A stretch of DNA of 7,107 nt from Flavobacteriales bacterium (GCA_947472115.1 CANIZU010000093.1:1-7107), one strand, 5' to 3'; positions 1 to 5,981 are shown, counted from the stretch's first letter. The notes: generated by a model from the sequence alone, not told the origin. Translations and numbers: made by a program.

Positions 1-463
1 AGCGGGAAATGCAAGGCAAGCGCAGCTGATGGATACGTTGCGCCTTTCTGTGGAACGGGCTCGATTGGCGTTTGAGGGTTTGAAAGATGCGGAAAAAATC
101 ATTGCTCAGGTGATGGGGACAAAATACGTGAACGACAGTTTCGTTTCTCGATTGAAGAAATTGGAAAAACCATTGCTAGATAGCATTGCCGCGTTGAAGT
201 TGTTGTATATGTTGCCGGAGGATTATAGGCCTTATGAAGAAGCTACTGTGCGATTGATGGATCATTTGCAAACTGCCAATGGTCTCATTGAAGGCAATGA
301 AATGCCGGGTGAAAACAGTTTGGTTGCATTGAAAACAGCGCAAAGAGAAACGAATCGTGTAGTGGCTAGGATCAATGCCTTTATGTCGAAGGATTACGCC
401 GCTTTCTTGAAATTGGTTTTGGCTGAGCAGATTGCCCCGCTAAAGCAATACCCGAGTTGGTGA
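1..463 (+). CDS. C-terminal fragment of a helical protein, possibly the tail of a BNR/VPS10-type repeat protein
   Basis: The reading frame is open from the left edge (first full codon at base 2) to the TGA at 461-463, leaving 153 residues. The ATG at 29 is probably internal, because the frame continues upstream without a stop. The fragment is rich in Leu, Ala, Glu and Lys and reads as a bundle of amphipathic helices, with no membrane segment and no catalytic motif. The pattern of a helix after 'ARQAQLMDTL', a central Lys/Leu-rich helix, and a final 'ALKTAQRETNRVVARINAF' helix resembles the C-terminal helical region of the large secreted BNR/sortilin-like repeat proteins (often named glycosyl hydrolase) of Bacteroidota. 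That match is from memory of the family and is tentative, since the beta-propeller part lies outside the window. No gene follows on the same strand for more than 300 bases. Confidence 0.5.
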   Translation, partial: AGNARQAQLMDTLRLSVERARLAFEGLKDAEKIIAQVMGTKYVNDSFVSRLKKLEKPLLDSIAALKLLYMLPEDYRPYEEATVRLMDHLQTANGLIEGNEMPGENSLVALKTAQRETNRVVARINAFMSKDYAAFLKLVLAEQIAPLKQYPSW

Positions 464-536
464 TAGAATAAGAACCCATTCTCACAATTTGTATTTTGTC
501 GAACTTTTTGGCCTGTAAAATCATAGTCATTCCACG

Positions 537-563
537 TCAATTCATTGATATGTGATGAATTGA
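537..563. repeat. Inverted repeat, 9-bp arms
   Basis: TCAATTCAT (537-545) is the exact reverse complement of ATGAATTGA (555-563), with a 9-base loop between. It lies about 75 bases after the stop of the upstream gene. There is no T-run after it, so it is not a classical intrinsic terminator. It may be an mRNA 3'-end hairpin or a protein-binding dyad. Confidence 0.5.
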
Positions 564-575
564 TGGTCATATATC

Positions 576-604
576 GTTTAATTATTGATCAAAAATAATT
601 AAAC
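576..604. repeat. Inverted repeat, 11-bp AT-rich arms
   Basis: GTTTAATTATT (576-586) pairs perfectly with AATAATTAAAC (594-604) around a 7-base loop. The loop side contains the palindrome TTGATCAA (585-592). Nearly all the pairs are A-T, so the hairpin would be weak as a terminator. A dyad operator is an equally good reading. It sits about 210 bases upstream of the rhodopsin start. Confidence 0.55.
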
Positions 605-699
605 AAAAACATGTTAAAAATGCATCTTTTGGGATTTGATATTTGTGCTTAGGGGTTGATTTTCCTTAATATCTCGTATCATTAAGAAAGAAAAAATAC

Positions 700-728
700 T
701 TGTTATAACACATATTTTTTTATCTTTT
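700..728 (+). promoter_or_regulatory. Candidate Bacteroidota-type promoter of the rhodopsin gene
   Basis: TTG at 700-702 is followed after 18 bases by TATCTTTT at 721-728, which matches the Bacteroidota -7 consensus TAnnTTTG at five of its six fixed bases. Transcription would start near 732-736 and give a leader of about 50 bases. The perfect palindrome TGTTATAACA (701-710) overlaps the -33 element. The nonamer TATAACACA occurs at 704-712 and again at 730-738, flanking the promoter core. This is motif reading only. Confidence 0.4.
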
Positions 729-786
729 GTATAACACAATTTTGTCTTCCTCGTGTTACCTATGCACTTAATAAATTAATAGACAT

Positions 787-1539
787 ATGTTTACACAGTT
801 ACTTAGCACAGTAGCATCTGGCAGTGAGCTAGACCTACTAACCGGAACCTCTCTTCCGTCGTACATCGCCTTTACCTTCTTCGTAGGTACAATGGCTATG
901 ATGGCGGCTTCTGTTTTCTTCTTCTTCGAGATGCGCAATGTTGCAGAACGTTGGAGAACTTCTATGTTGGTATCAGGTTTGATTACCTTCATCGCTGCCG
1001 TGCACTACTATTACATGCGCGGATTCTTCATGGAACACCAAACATCACCTACTTTCTTCCGTTACGTAGATTGGTTGTTGACAGTTCCTTTGATGTGTGT
1101 TGAGTTTTACTTGATCACCAAGAAAGCTGGTGCTAAGTCAGGATTGTTGTGGAAGTTGATCTTCGCTTCAGTTGTGATGTTGGTAACAGGTTATTTTGGA
1201 GAAGCAGTATGGCGTGACAACAGCGTGTTGTGGGGTGTACTTTCTGGTGCTGCTTACTTCTACATTGCATACTTGGTATGGTTCGGAGAAGTGGCTACAT
1301 TGGCCAATACCGCTGGTCCTGCAGTAGCAAAGGCTACCAAGACTTTGGCTTGGTTTGTATTGGTAGGTTGGGCAATTTACCCATTGGGTTACATTTTGGG
1401 TACCCCAGGTGGTTTGTTTGGAATCACTTTCAGCGCAGACACTCGTGTAATGGATGTTGTTTACAACATCGGTGATGCAGTGAACAAAATCGGATTCGGT
1501 TTGGTAATCTACGCATTGACTCAAGCTGACAAAGATTAA
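787..1539 (+). CDS. Proteorhodopsin, light-driven outward proton pump
   Basis: A 250-residue type-1 (microbial) rhodopsin with seven hydrophobic helices, roughly at 25-47, 56-80, 88-110, 120-140, 147-167, 182-206 and 220-245. Helix C has RYVDWLLTVP followed by LMCVEF, giving Asp95 (proton acceptor), Thr99 and Glu106 (proton donor). This DTE triad marks a proton pump rather than a sodium (NDQ) or chloride (NTQ) pump. Lys234 in helix G (DAVNK) binds retinal as a Schiff base, Asp230 is the second counterion, and His73 matches the conserved His of proteorhodopsins. Met103 sits at the spectral tuning position and predicts green absorption, as in flavobacterial pumps. Gly150 in helix E aligns with the bulky Phe of classic green proteorhodopsin, which suggests a fenestration for a carotenoid. 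No cleavable signal peptide is evident. The gene is monocistronic, ends in a strong terminator, and has no retinal-synthesis gene (blh) beside it in the window. Codons are biased to TTC and TAC, unlike the neighbours, suggesting high expression. Confidence 0.97.
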   Translation: MFTQLLSTVASGSELDLLTGTSLPSYIAFTFFVGTMAMMAASVFFFFEMRNVAERWRTSMLVSGLITFIAAVHYYYMRGFFMEHQTSPTFFRYVDWLLTVPLMCVEFYLITKKAGAKSGLLWKLIFASVVMLVTGYFGEAVWRDNSVLWGVLSGAAYFYIAYLVWFGEVATLANTAGPAVAKATKTLAWFVLVGWAIYPLGYILGTPGGLFGITFSADTRVMDVVYNIGDAVNKIGFGLVIYALTQADKD

Positions 1540-1562
1540 TTTCTTTAGTTATATTGATTAGC

Positions 1563-1593
1563 AAAAAAGGCCCGCGAAAGCGGGCCTTTTTTT
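1563..1593. terminator. Bidirectional intrinsic terminator between rhodopsin and htpG
   Basis: GGCCCGC (1569-1575) pairs perfectly with GCGGGCC (1580-1586) around a GAAA tetraloop. The hairpin is followed by seven T (1587-1593) and preceded by six A (1563-1568). It therefore fits an intrinsic terminator on both strands, 24 bases after the rhodopsin stop and about 80 bases beyond the htpG stop. The two genes converge on it. Confidence 0.93.
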
Positions 1594-1670
1594 GTGCTAG
1601 TATTATTTGATGTTCTTGTATTTAAATCACATCAACCAGAGCAAGGGGTTTGTGAGATTATCACAAGGCA

Positions 1671-3485
1671 TCAATCCAAAATAAATCCTTGGGCCTTCTT
1701 TACGAAGCGCTCTAATGATTCACCTTGTAATTGACCGCGTTGTAGCATCGCCAAGTCCATACAGTATTGTAACAACTCGTTGCGACCATCGCCGTCTTTG
1801 CCCAATACTTTGCTAGCCAAAGCGTGATTGGTATTGACAACCATTGTCTGCTTGTTCAAGCCCATATTGCCGTAAGGGAAACCATTTCCCATCTTGGCCA
1901 TGTCTTCCATCCGGCGTTCCCACTCATTTCTATGTACCGAAATAAAATCGTCTTGCGGTGGAAGTGATTCCATTTTTACCTCAAAAGCCAATTCGTTCAC
2001 AACCGCTTTCACACTGTCTTCCAATGTTTTGCGTTGATCTTCGCTCAATACAGATTCAATGGTAACTTCCTTTTCGATCAACTGATCCATCGGACCACCA
2101 TCAACGCAACGGAATTTTACCTTTTCGAACTTACCTTCAACCCAACCCGCAAAATGCGTATCCAAAGGACCGTTCAACACAACCACCTCGTAGCCTTTGT
2201 CTTTGGCGGCCTTAATATTCATGTGCTGCAAATTGATATCCGTAGAATACAATACTACCGTTTCTCCGTTTTTGTCGGTCTGGTTAATCTTCGCATGATC
2301 AATCCACTCTTGGATGGTATTCAACTTTCCATCGGTGGTCTTTAACAGGCAGATGTCTTTGGTGCGCTCGGCAAATTTTTCATCCGCAACCATTCCGTAT
2401 TTCACAAACAAATCGAGGTATTCCCATTTGCTATCAAAATCGGCGCGATCGGCTTTGAATAATTCGTTCAATTTGTCGCTGACTTTCTTACTGATGTGCT
2501 GGGTGATTTTCTTCACATTGGCATCGCTCTGCAAAGAACTACGCGATACGTTCAACGGAATGTCTGGTGAATCAATAACACCCTTCAGCAATACCAAATA
2601 CTCTGGCAAAACATCCTTCACATCCTCGGTAACGAAAACCTGGTTACAATACAATTGTACGCGGTTCTGACGGTTGTCGATGGCCTCATTCACCTTCGGG
2701 AAATACAAAACACCCGTTAGGTTGAATGGATAATCCGTGTTGATGTGGATGCTAAATAAAGGGGCTTCTTGGCCCGGGTATAATTCCTCAAAGAATGTCT
2801 TGTAGTCCTCTGCTTCCAAATCTGCTGGCTTCTTAGTCCAGATGGGCTGCGTGTTGTTGATGTCTTCGCCATCGAAAGTGATAGGAATGGGGAGGAAACG
2901 ACAGTATTTGCGGAGTAATTCGCGCAATTTCCACTTGGACAAATAGGTTTCCGCATCTTCGTCGGTTAGATGCAAAATCACATCTGTTCCGCGTTTTTTG
3001 CGCTTTCCTTTTCCGATGTTATAACTGGTAGCACCGTCGCAATCCCAATGAACCGCTTGTGCACCTTTTTGGTAAGATTTTGTTTCGATGGTAACTGTTT
3101 TCGATACCATGAAGGCGGAGTAGAATCCCAAACCGAAATGACCAATCATTTGATCGGGGTCTTTGTCTTTCCACTGTTCAGCAAATTCGCGTGCACCAGA
3201 AAATGCCAATTGGGTGATGTATTTTTCAACCTCTTCTTCTGTCATTCCAATCCCTGAATCCGAAATAGTAAGAGTTTTGGCTTTCTCATCGAAGCTGATT
3301 TCTACTTTACAGTTGTCGATAGGGTCTTCAAACTCCCCAATACGGGATAGTGTGCTTAGTTTTTTGGTAGCATCCACCGCGTTGCTAACCAATTCTCGAA
3401 GAAAAATTTCCTGATCGGTGTATAGGAATTTTTTAATAATCGGGAAAATGTTCTCTGATTGAACTGAAATCTGTCCTGTTCTCAT
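1671..3485 (-). CDS. htpG: HtpG, Hsp90-family ATP-dependent molecular chaperone
   Basis: A complete 604-residue bacterial Hsp90, close to the usual 600-680 residues. It is a cytosolic homodimer that uses ATP to remodel client proteins, usually with DnaK. The N-terminal GHKL ATPase domain (about 1-210) shows ELVSNAVDA with catalytic Glu31 and Asn35, DSGIGM at 76-81 contacting the nucleotide, the lid glycine motif GHFGLGFYS at 115-123, and GTD at 166-168. The middle domain (about 225-480) has SRSSLQ at 314-319, whose Arg315 is the arginine that reaches the ATP gamma-phosphate. The C-terminal dimerisation domain ends in FILD, without the eukaryotic MEEVD tail, as expected for bacteria. The ATG at 3485 gives the standard MxxGxISVxxENIFPIIK start. 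No Shine-Dalgarno sequence precedes it. The hyphenated palindrome GATTGTCAATC at 3493-3503 lies just upstream. The gene converges with the rhodopsin gene and diverges from the toxin-antitoxin pair. Confidence 0.98.
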   Translation of the reverse strand: MRTGQISVQSENIFPIIKKFLYTDQEIFLRELVSNAVDATKKLSTLSRIGEFEDPIDNCKVEISFDEKAKTLTISDSGIGMTEEEVEKYITQLAFSGAREFAEQWKDKDPDQMIGHFGLGFYSAFMVSKTVTIETKSYQKGAQAVHWDCDGATSYNIGKGKRKKRGTDVILHLTDEDAETYLSKWKLRELLRKYCRFLPIPITFDGEDINNTQPIWTKKPADLEAEDYKTFFEELYPGQEAPLFSIHINTDYPFNLTGVLYFPKVNEAIDNRQNRVQLYCNQVFVTEDVKDVLPEYLVLLKGVIDSPDIPLNVSRSSLQSDANVKKITQHISKKVSDKLNELFKADRADFDSKWEYLDLFVKYGMVADEKFAERTKDICLLKTTDGKLNTIQEWIDHAKINQTDKNGETVVLYSTDINLQHMNIKAAKDKGYEVVVLNGPLDTHFAGWVEGKFEKVKFRCVDGGPMDQLIEKEVTIESVLSEDQRKTLEDSVKAVVNELAFEVKMESLPPQDDFISVHRNEWERRMEDMAKMGNGFPYGNMGLNKQTMVVNTNHALASKVLGKDGDGRNELLQYCMDLAMLQRGQLQGESLERFVKKAQGFILD

Positions 3486-3700
3486 GCCGGTTGATTGTCA
3501 ATCTGTGTACCAAAGCAACCGAACTGAAATTTTGTCATACTGATATCGATGAGCGATGGGTTTTCTTTGTAAAGCAACCACTATTTGACAGAATTTGGCA
3601 AAAATTCCGAAAGATTTTTTACTGTTTAGATTCTTTGCAACGTTGTTTGGTGTGGGTGTAATCGCTGTTGAAATTTGCTGGATGATTTTGAAAATGTGGT

Positions 3701-3734
3701 TATACGTATATAAATTATATAAATTTGTACGTAT
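3701..3734 (+). promoter_or_regulatory. Promoter/operator of the antitoxin-toxin pair
   Basis: TAAATTTG at 3720-3727 is a perfect match to the Bacteroidota -7 element TAnnTTTG and ends only 5 bases before the antitoxin ATG at 3733. Around it lie the perfect palindrome TATACGTATA (3701-3710), a second copy of TACGTAT at 3728-3734 that overlaps the start codon, and a 9-bp tandem repeat TATATAAAT (3707-3715 and 3716-3724). This density of repeats is what autorepression by an RHH antitoxin would need. No good -33 TTG is seen at the right spacing. Confidence 0.5.
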
Positions 3735-3996
3735 GAAAAAGAAGTTAACCCTTTTGGTTGATACCCAATTGGTAGAGCGGATGAAACTGCTGGTTGCAAC
3801 GAATGGACAATCTTTATCGGCCGTGGTTGAACAGTTTTTTGCGCAGCAGTTGTCGAAGGAGAGGAGTGCCGTTGAAAAGCCGGAGGTATCGGATGACGAC
3901 GTTTTCATTGCCAAGTTTGGCGGTATTGCTACAGGGATGGGGAACCTCACAGATGCCGAAATCCGGGATTTGGTTTATATGGAGCGAATAAAATAA
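3733..3996 (+). CDS. Ribbon-helix-helix antitoxin (DUF6364-like), partner of the PIN toxin
   Basis: An 87-residue protein. The N-terminal part fits a ribbon-helix-helix DNA-binding fold: strand KKLTLLVD (3-10), helix TQLVERMKLLVATNG (11-25), then the turn and helix SLSAVVEQFFAQQL (27-40). This pattern resembles the DUF6364 antitoxins that precede PIN toxins in Bacteroidota. Residues 50-87 are acidic and probably form the toxin-binding tail. The ATG at 3733 is chosen because the RHH strand begins directly after it and a perfect -7 element ends 5 bases upstream. The frame is open back to 3595, but the extension is hydrophobic, would cross the promoter and does not resemble the family. The toxin starts 19 bases after the stop, so the two are very likely co-transcribed. 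The expected role is neutralising the toxin and, with it, repressing its own promoter. Confidence 0.82.
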   Translation: MKKKLTLLVDTQLVERMKLLVATNGQSLSAVVEQFFAQQLSKERSAVEKPEVSDDDVFIAKFGGIATGMGNLTDAEIRDLVYMERIK

Positions 3997-4015
3997 CATT
4001 CTTAGGTTTCTAACC

Positions 4016-4432
4016 ATGGCGATTTTAATTGACACAAATGTTCTTCTCGACTTTTTACTGCAGCGGGTTGATTTTTATGATGATGCAAGATCAATAGTTA
4101 GGTTAGCAAGGAAACGGGAATACGAATTCAGAATTACGGCATTGACATTGGGTACTGCATATTATATTATGCGAAAGCAATTTTCTCATCCAGAAGCGTT
4201 GACATTATTGCAGGAGTTTAGCGCTGTTTTTCCCTGTGTAAACTCATCTAATTCGGCATGTCAGGACGCATTATTTATGGGTTTGGGAGATTTTGAAGAT
4301 GCGATGCAGGTGGCAATGGCCAAATCGACTTGTGAGATGATTATTACCCGGAATGTGGCTGATTTTAAGCATTGCGGGATGTTGGTGATTTCGCCGAAAG
4401 ATTTTTTGCGCATGCAAACCCAAAACGATTGA
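4016..4432 (+). CDS. PIN-domain toxin of a type II (VapC-like) toxin-antitoxin system
   Basis: A 138-residue protein made entirely of a PIN nuclease domain. Members are metal-dependent RNases, many of which cut tRNA or rRNA to stop growth when the antitoxin is lost. The first acidic residue is Asp6 in ILIDTNVLLDFLLQR. The central acidic pair is in GDFEDAMQ (Glu94, Asp95). The final block is ITRNVADF (109-117) with Asp116, and the C-terminal LVISPKDFL is typical of the Bacteroidota group. At the position where many relatives have an acidic or amide residue (SSITDIYYILRK type) this protein has ALTLGTAYYIMRK, so the second metal ligand may be missing or supplied elsewhere. It follows the RHH antitoxin by 19 bases and precedes recX by 15 bases. 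The cellular target cannot be read from the sequence. Confidence 0.87.
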   Translation: MAILIDTNVLLDFLLQRVDFYDDARSIVRLARKREYEFRITALTLGTAYYIMRKQFSHPEALTLLQEFSAVFPCVNSSNSACQDALFMGLGDFEDAMQVAMAKSTCEMIITRNVADFKHCGMLVISPKDFLRMQTQND

Positions 4433-4447
4433 TTTTTGCATCGAAGT

Positions 4448-4942
4448 ATGGATCAGGAAGGCCAAGGATATCGAAAAACGCTTACACCGTCGCAGGCAAA
4501 GCCAAAGATTGAGAAGTATTGTGACTATCAGGAGCGCAGTCATCAGCAGGTAAAACGAAAACTGCAGGGCTATGGCTTGAGTAGCATGGATGCGGACCTG
4601 TTGCTTTTGGAAATGATGCAAGCCAACTTATTGAATGAGGAACGTTTTGCGATGGCCTATGCGCGGGGAAAATTCAAAATCAAGGGATGGGGAAAGGTCA
4701 AGATTAAGCAAGGACTCAAGCGCGAAGGTGTGGGTGAAAAGTTGATTCAGCAAGCATTGGCATCATTGGGGATGGATGATTACGTGAAGACATTAGAAAT
4801 GCTCGCAGAGAAAAAGTGGCCTTTAGTAAAAGGCGCATCACAAATGGAAAAGGTCTTTAAGTTAAAGCGATACTTGGTGGGAAAAGGCTATGATTTTGAG
4901 GCGATTGATCGCGCGATTGCCCGCGTTACAAACAGAGAGTAA
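4448..4942 (+). CDS. recX: RecX, regulatory protein of RecA
   Basis: A 164-residue RecX protein, the usual length for the family. RecX binds RecA filaments and limits RecA recombinase and coprotease activity, acting in the cytoplasm during DNA repair. The sequence shows the three tandem three-helix repeats: KIEKYCDYQERSHQQVKRKL (about 20-55), the conserved block LLNEERFAMAYARGKFKIKGWG followed by KVKIKQGLKREGV (about 61-105), and a C-terminal repeat with KLKRYLVGKGYDFEAIDRAI (about 138-157). The ATG at 4448 is preferred. A TTG at 4436 in the same frame would add four residues but has no clear support. No Shine-Dalgarno sequence is visible for either. The gene lies 15 bases after the PIN toxin and may be transcribed with it. 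Its stop is 6 bases from the stop of the convergent ACMSD gene. Confidence 0.95.
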   Translation: MDQEGQGYRKTLTPSQAKPKIEKYCDYQERSHQQVKRKLQGYGLSSMDADLLLLEMMQANLLNEERFAMAYARGKFKIKGWGKVKIKQGLKREGVGEKLIQQALASLGMDDYVKTLEMLAEKKWPLVKGASQMEKVFKLKRYLVGKGYDFEAIDRAIARVTNRE

Positions 4943-4948
4943 CTGCGT

Positions 4949-5977
4949 TTAGGGCTTAAAATGTCCCATCGGCATATTCAACCACTCCAAGGCGGAAGAG
5001 CCGAGCATCATCGACTTGATATCGTCGGAATAGTTGGATAATCGAATCAGTTCACCGGGGTTGTCTTCGCCCAACGGGAAAGGGTAATCTGTGCCTAAAG
5101 TGATTCTGTTTGGACCTACTAGATCAACGACAACTTCAAGCATTTTGGGGTCGTGTACCAAGCTATCGAGCCAGAATTGACCTAGATATTTTTTTGGATT
5201 GTGGATGTTATCGACGGCAACCAGATCGGGGCGGGCTTGCCAACCGTGTTCAATGCGTCCGATAGTTGCAGGGAATGCTCCTCCACCGTGGGCAAAAGCC
5301 ACGCGCAAGCGGGGCAATCGTTCAAAAATACCTCCAAAGATCATCGAGCAAATCGCAAGCGAAGTTTCCATGGGCATTCCAACGAGCCAAGGCAGCCAAT
5401 AGTTCTGCATTTTTTTGTTGGCGGAATACCACCAAGGATGAACAAAAAGTGCCATATCCAACTCTTGCATCGCCTCAAAAATGGGGAACAGAGAAGGGTC
5501 GTTTAGGTTCATGTGGTTTACGTGAGAGCCAATTTGTATGCCTTTGAGTCCAATTTCTTTGCATCGGCGCAACTCTTGAATTGCTAGATCGGCGTGCTGC
5601 ATCGGAATGGTGCCAAGTCCTACGAAACGGGTGGGGTAACGATGACAAACATCGGCAATGTGATCGTTGAGATACTTAGAAATTTCCAAGCAATGTTTGG
5701 GTTCTGCCCAGTAGCTAAACATCACGGGGATCGTGCTAATTACTTGAACATCAACATGATGATGTCCGCATTCTTTGAGTCGTTGTTCAGGATCCCAGCA
5801 ATTGCTTTCGATTTCGCGGAAGAACGCATCGTCCATCATCATTCTTGCGCAGCAGGGTTTGTGGTGCTCAAGTTGAACAAACTCTCCGTAGCCAAATTTC
5901 TCTTTCCAGCGAGGGAGGTTTTCTGGGATGATGTGTGTATGTATGTCGACCGTGAAAAAATTCTGCGAGGAAAGCAT
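4949..5977 (-). CDS. acmsd: 2-amino-3-carboxymuconate-6-semialdehyde decarboxylase (ACMSD)
   Basis: A 342-residue amidohydrolase-superfamily TIM barrel, close to the 336 residues of the human enzyme, to which it is alike over its whole length. ACMSD is a zinc enzyme that decarboxylates 2-amino-3-carboxymuconate 6-semialdehyde in the kynurenine branch of tryptophan (and 2-nitrobenzoate/3-hydroxyanthranilate) breakdown, diverting carbon away from quinolinate and NAD. Visible are VDIHTH (zinc ligands His13, His15), FGYGEFVQLEHH, FREIESNCWDP with substrate-binding Arg54, STIPVMFSYWA, FVHPW (His180), YWLPWLVGMPMET, FAHGGGAFP with His230, RPDL with Arg249, NPKKYLG, and GTDYPFPLGE with metal-binding Asp297. 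The ATG at 5977 is preferred over an in-frame GTG at 5992, because a perfect - strand TAnnTTTG (CAAAAGTA on the + strand, 5982-5989) lies between them. Other kynurenine-pathway genes are not in the window. The divergent permease may belong to the same catabolic unit. Confidence 0.95.
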   Translation of the reverse strand: MLSSQNFFTVDIHTHIIPENLPRWKEKFGYGEFVQLEHHKPCCARMMMDDAFFREIESNCWDPEQRLKECGHHHVDVQVISTIPVMFSYWAEPKHCLEISKYLNDHIADVCHRYPTRFVGLGTIPMQHADLAIQELRRCKEIGLKGIQIGSHVNHMNLNDPSLFPIFEAMQELDMALFVHPWWYSANKKMQNYWLPWLVGMPMETSLAICSMIFGGIFERLPRLRVAFAHGGGAFPATIGRIEHGWQARPDLVAVDNIHNPKKYLGQFWLDSLVHDPKMLEVVVDLVGPNRITLGTDYPFPLGEDNPGELIRLSNYSDDIKSMMLGSSALEWLNMPMGHFKP

Positions 5978-5981
5978 GCAA

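Larger units (their letters stand above)
464..786. other. AT-rich gene-free region upstream of the rhodopsin gene
   Basis: This stretch of 323 bases has no convincing ORF on either strand and no tRNA-like fold that I can see. It is clearly more AT-rich than the flanking genes. It holds two neighbouring inverted repeats (537-563 and 576-604), which may mark the end of the upstream transcript, and a candidate promoter with a duplicated nonamer (700-738) ahead of the rhodopsin gene. The last 25 bases before the ATG at 787 are almost all A/T and carry no Shine-Dalgarno sequence, which is common in Bacteroidota. Confidence 0.7.

Noticed and set aside
1168..1524. 118-codon open frame on the - strand inside the rhodopsin gene
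   Set aside because: Antisense to a clear rhodopsin, Cys/Ser/Thr-rich with no domain; explained by the codon bias of the rhodopsin.
3595..3732. N-terminal extension of the antitoxin frame back to 3595
   Set aside because: It lacks an ATG at its start, encodes a hydrophobic stretch unlike the RHH family, and runs through the promoter and operator repeats. The RHH strand begins right after the ATG at 3733.
3498..3950. 150-codon open frame on the - strand opposite the antitoxin
   Set aside because: It lies antisense to the antitoxin, has low-complexity composition and no recognisable domain; a shadow frame.
4436..4447. TTG start for recX
   Set aside because: It adds four residues only; the ATG at 4448 is the simpler start and RecX N-termini are variable, so the choice is not certain.
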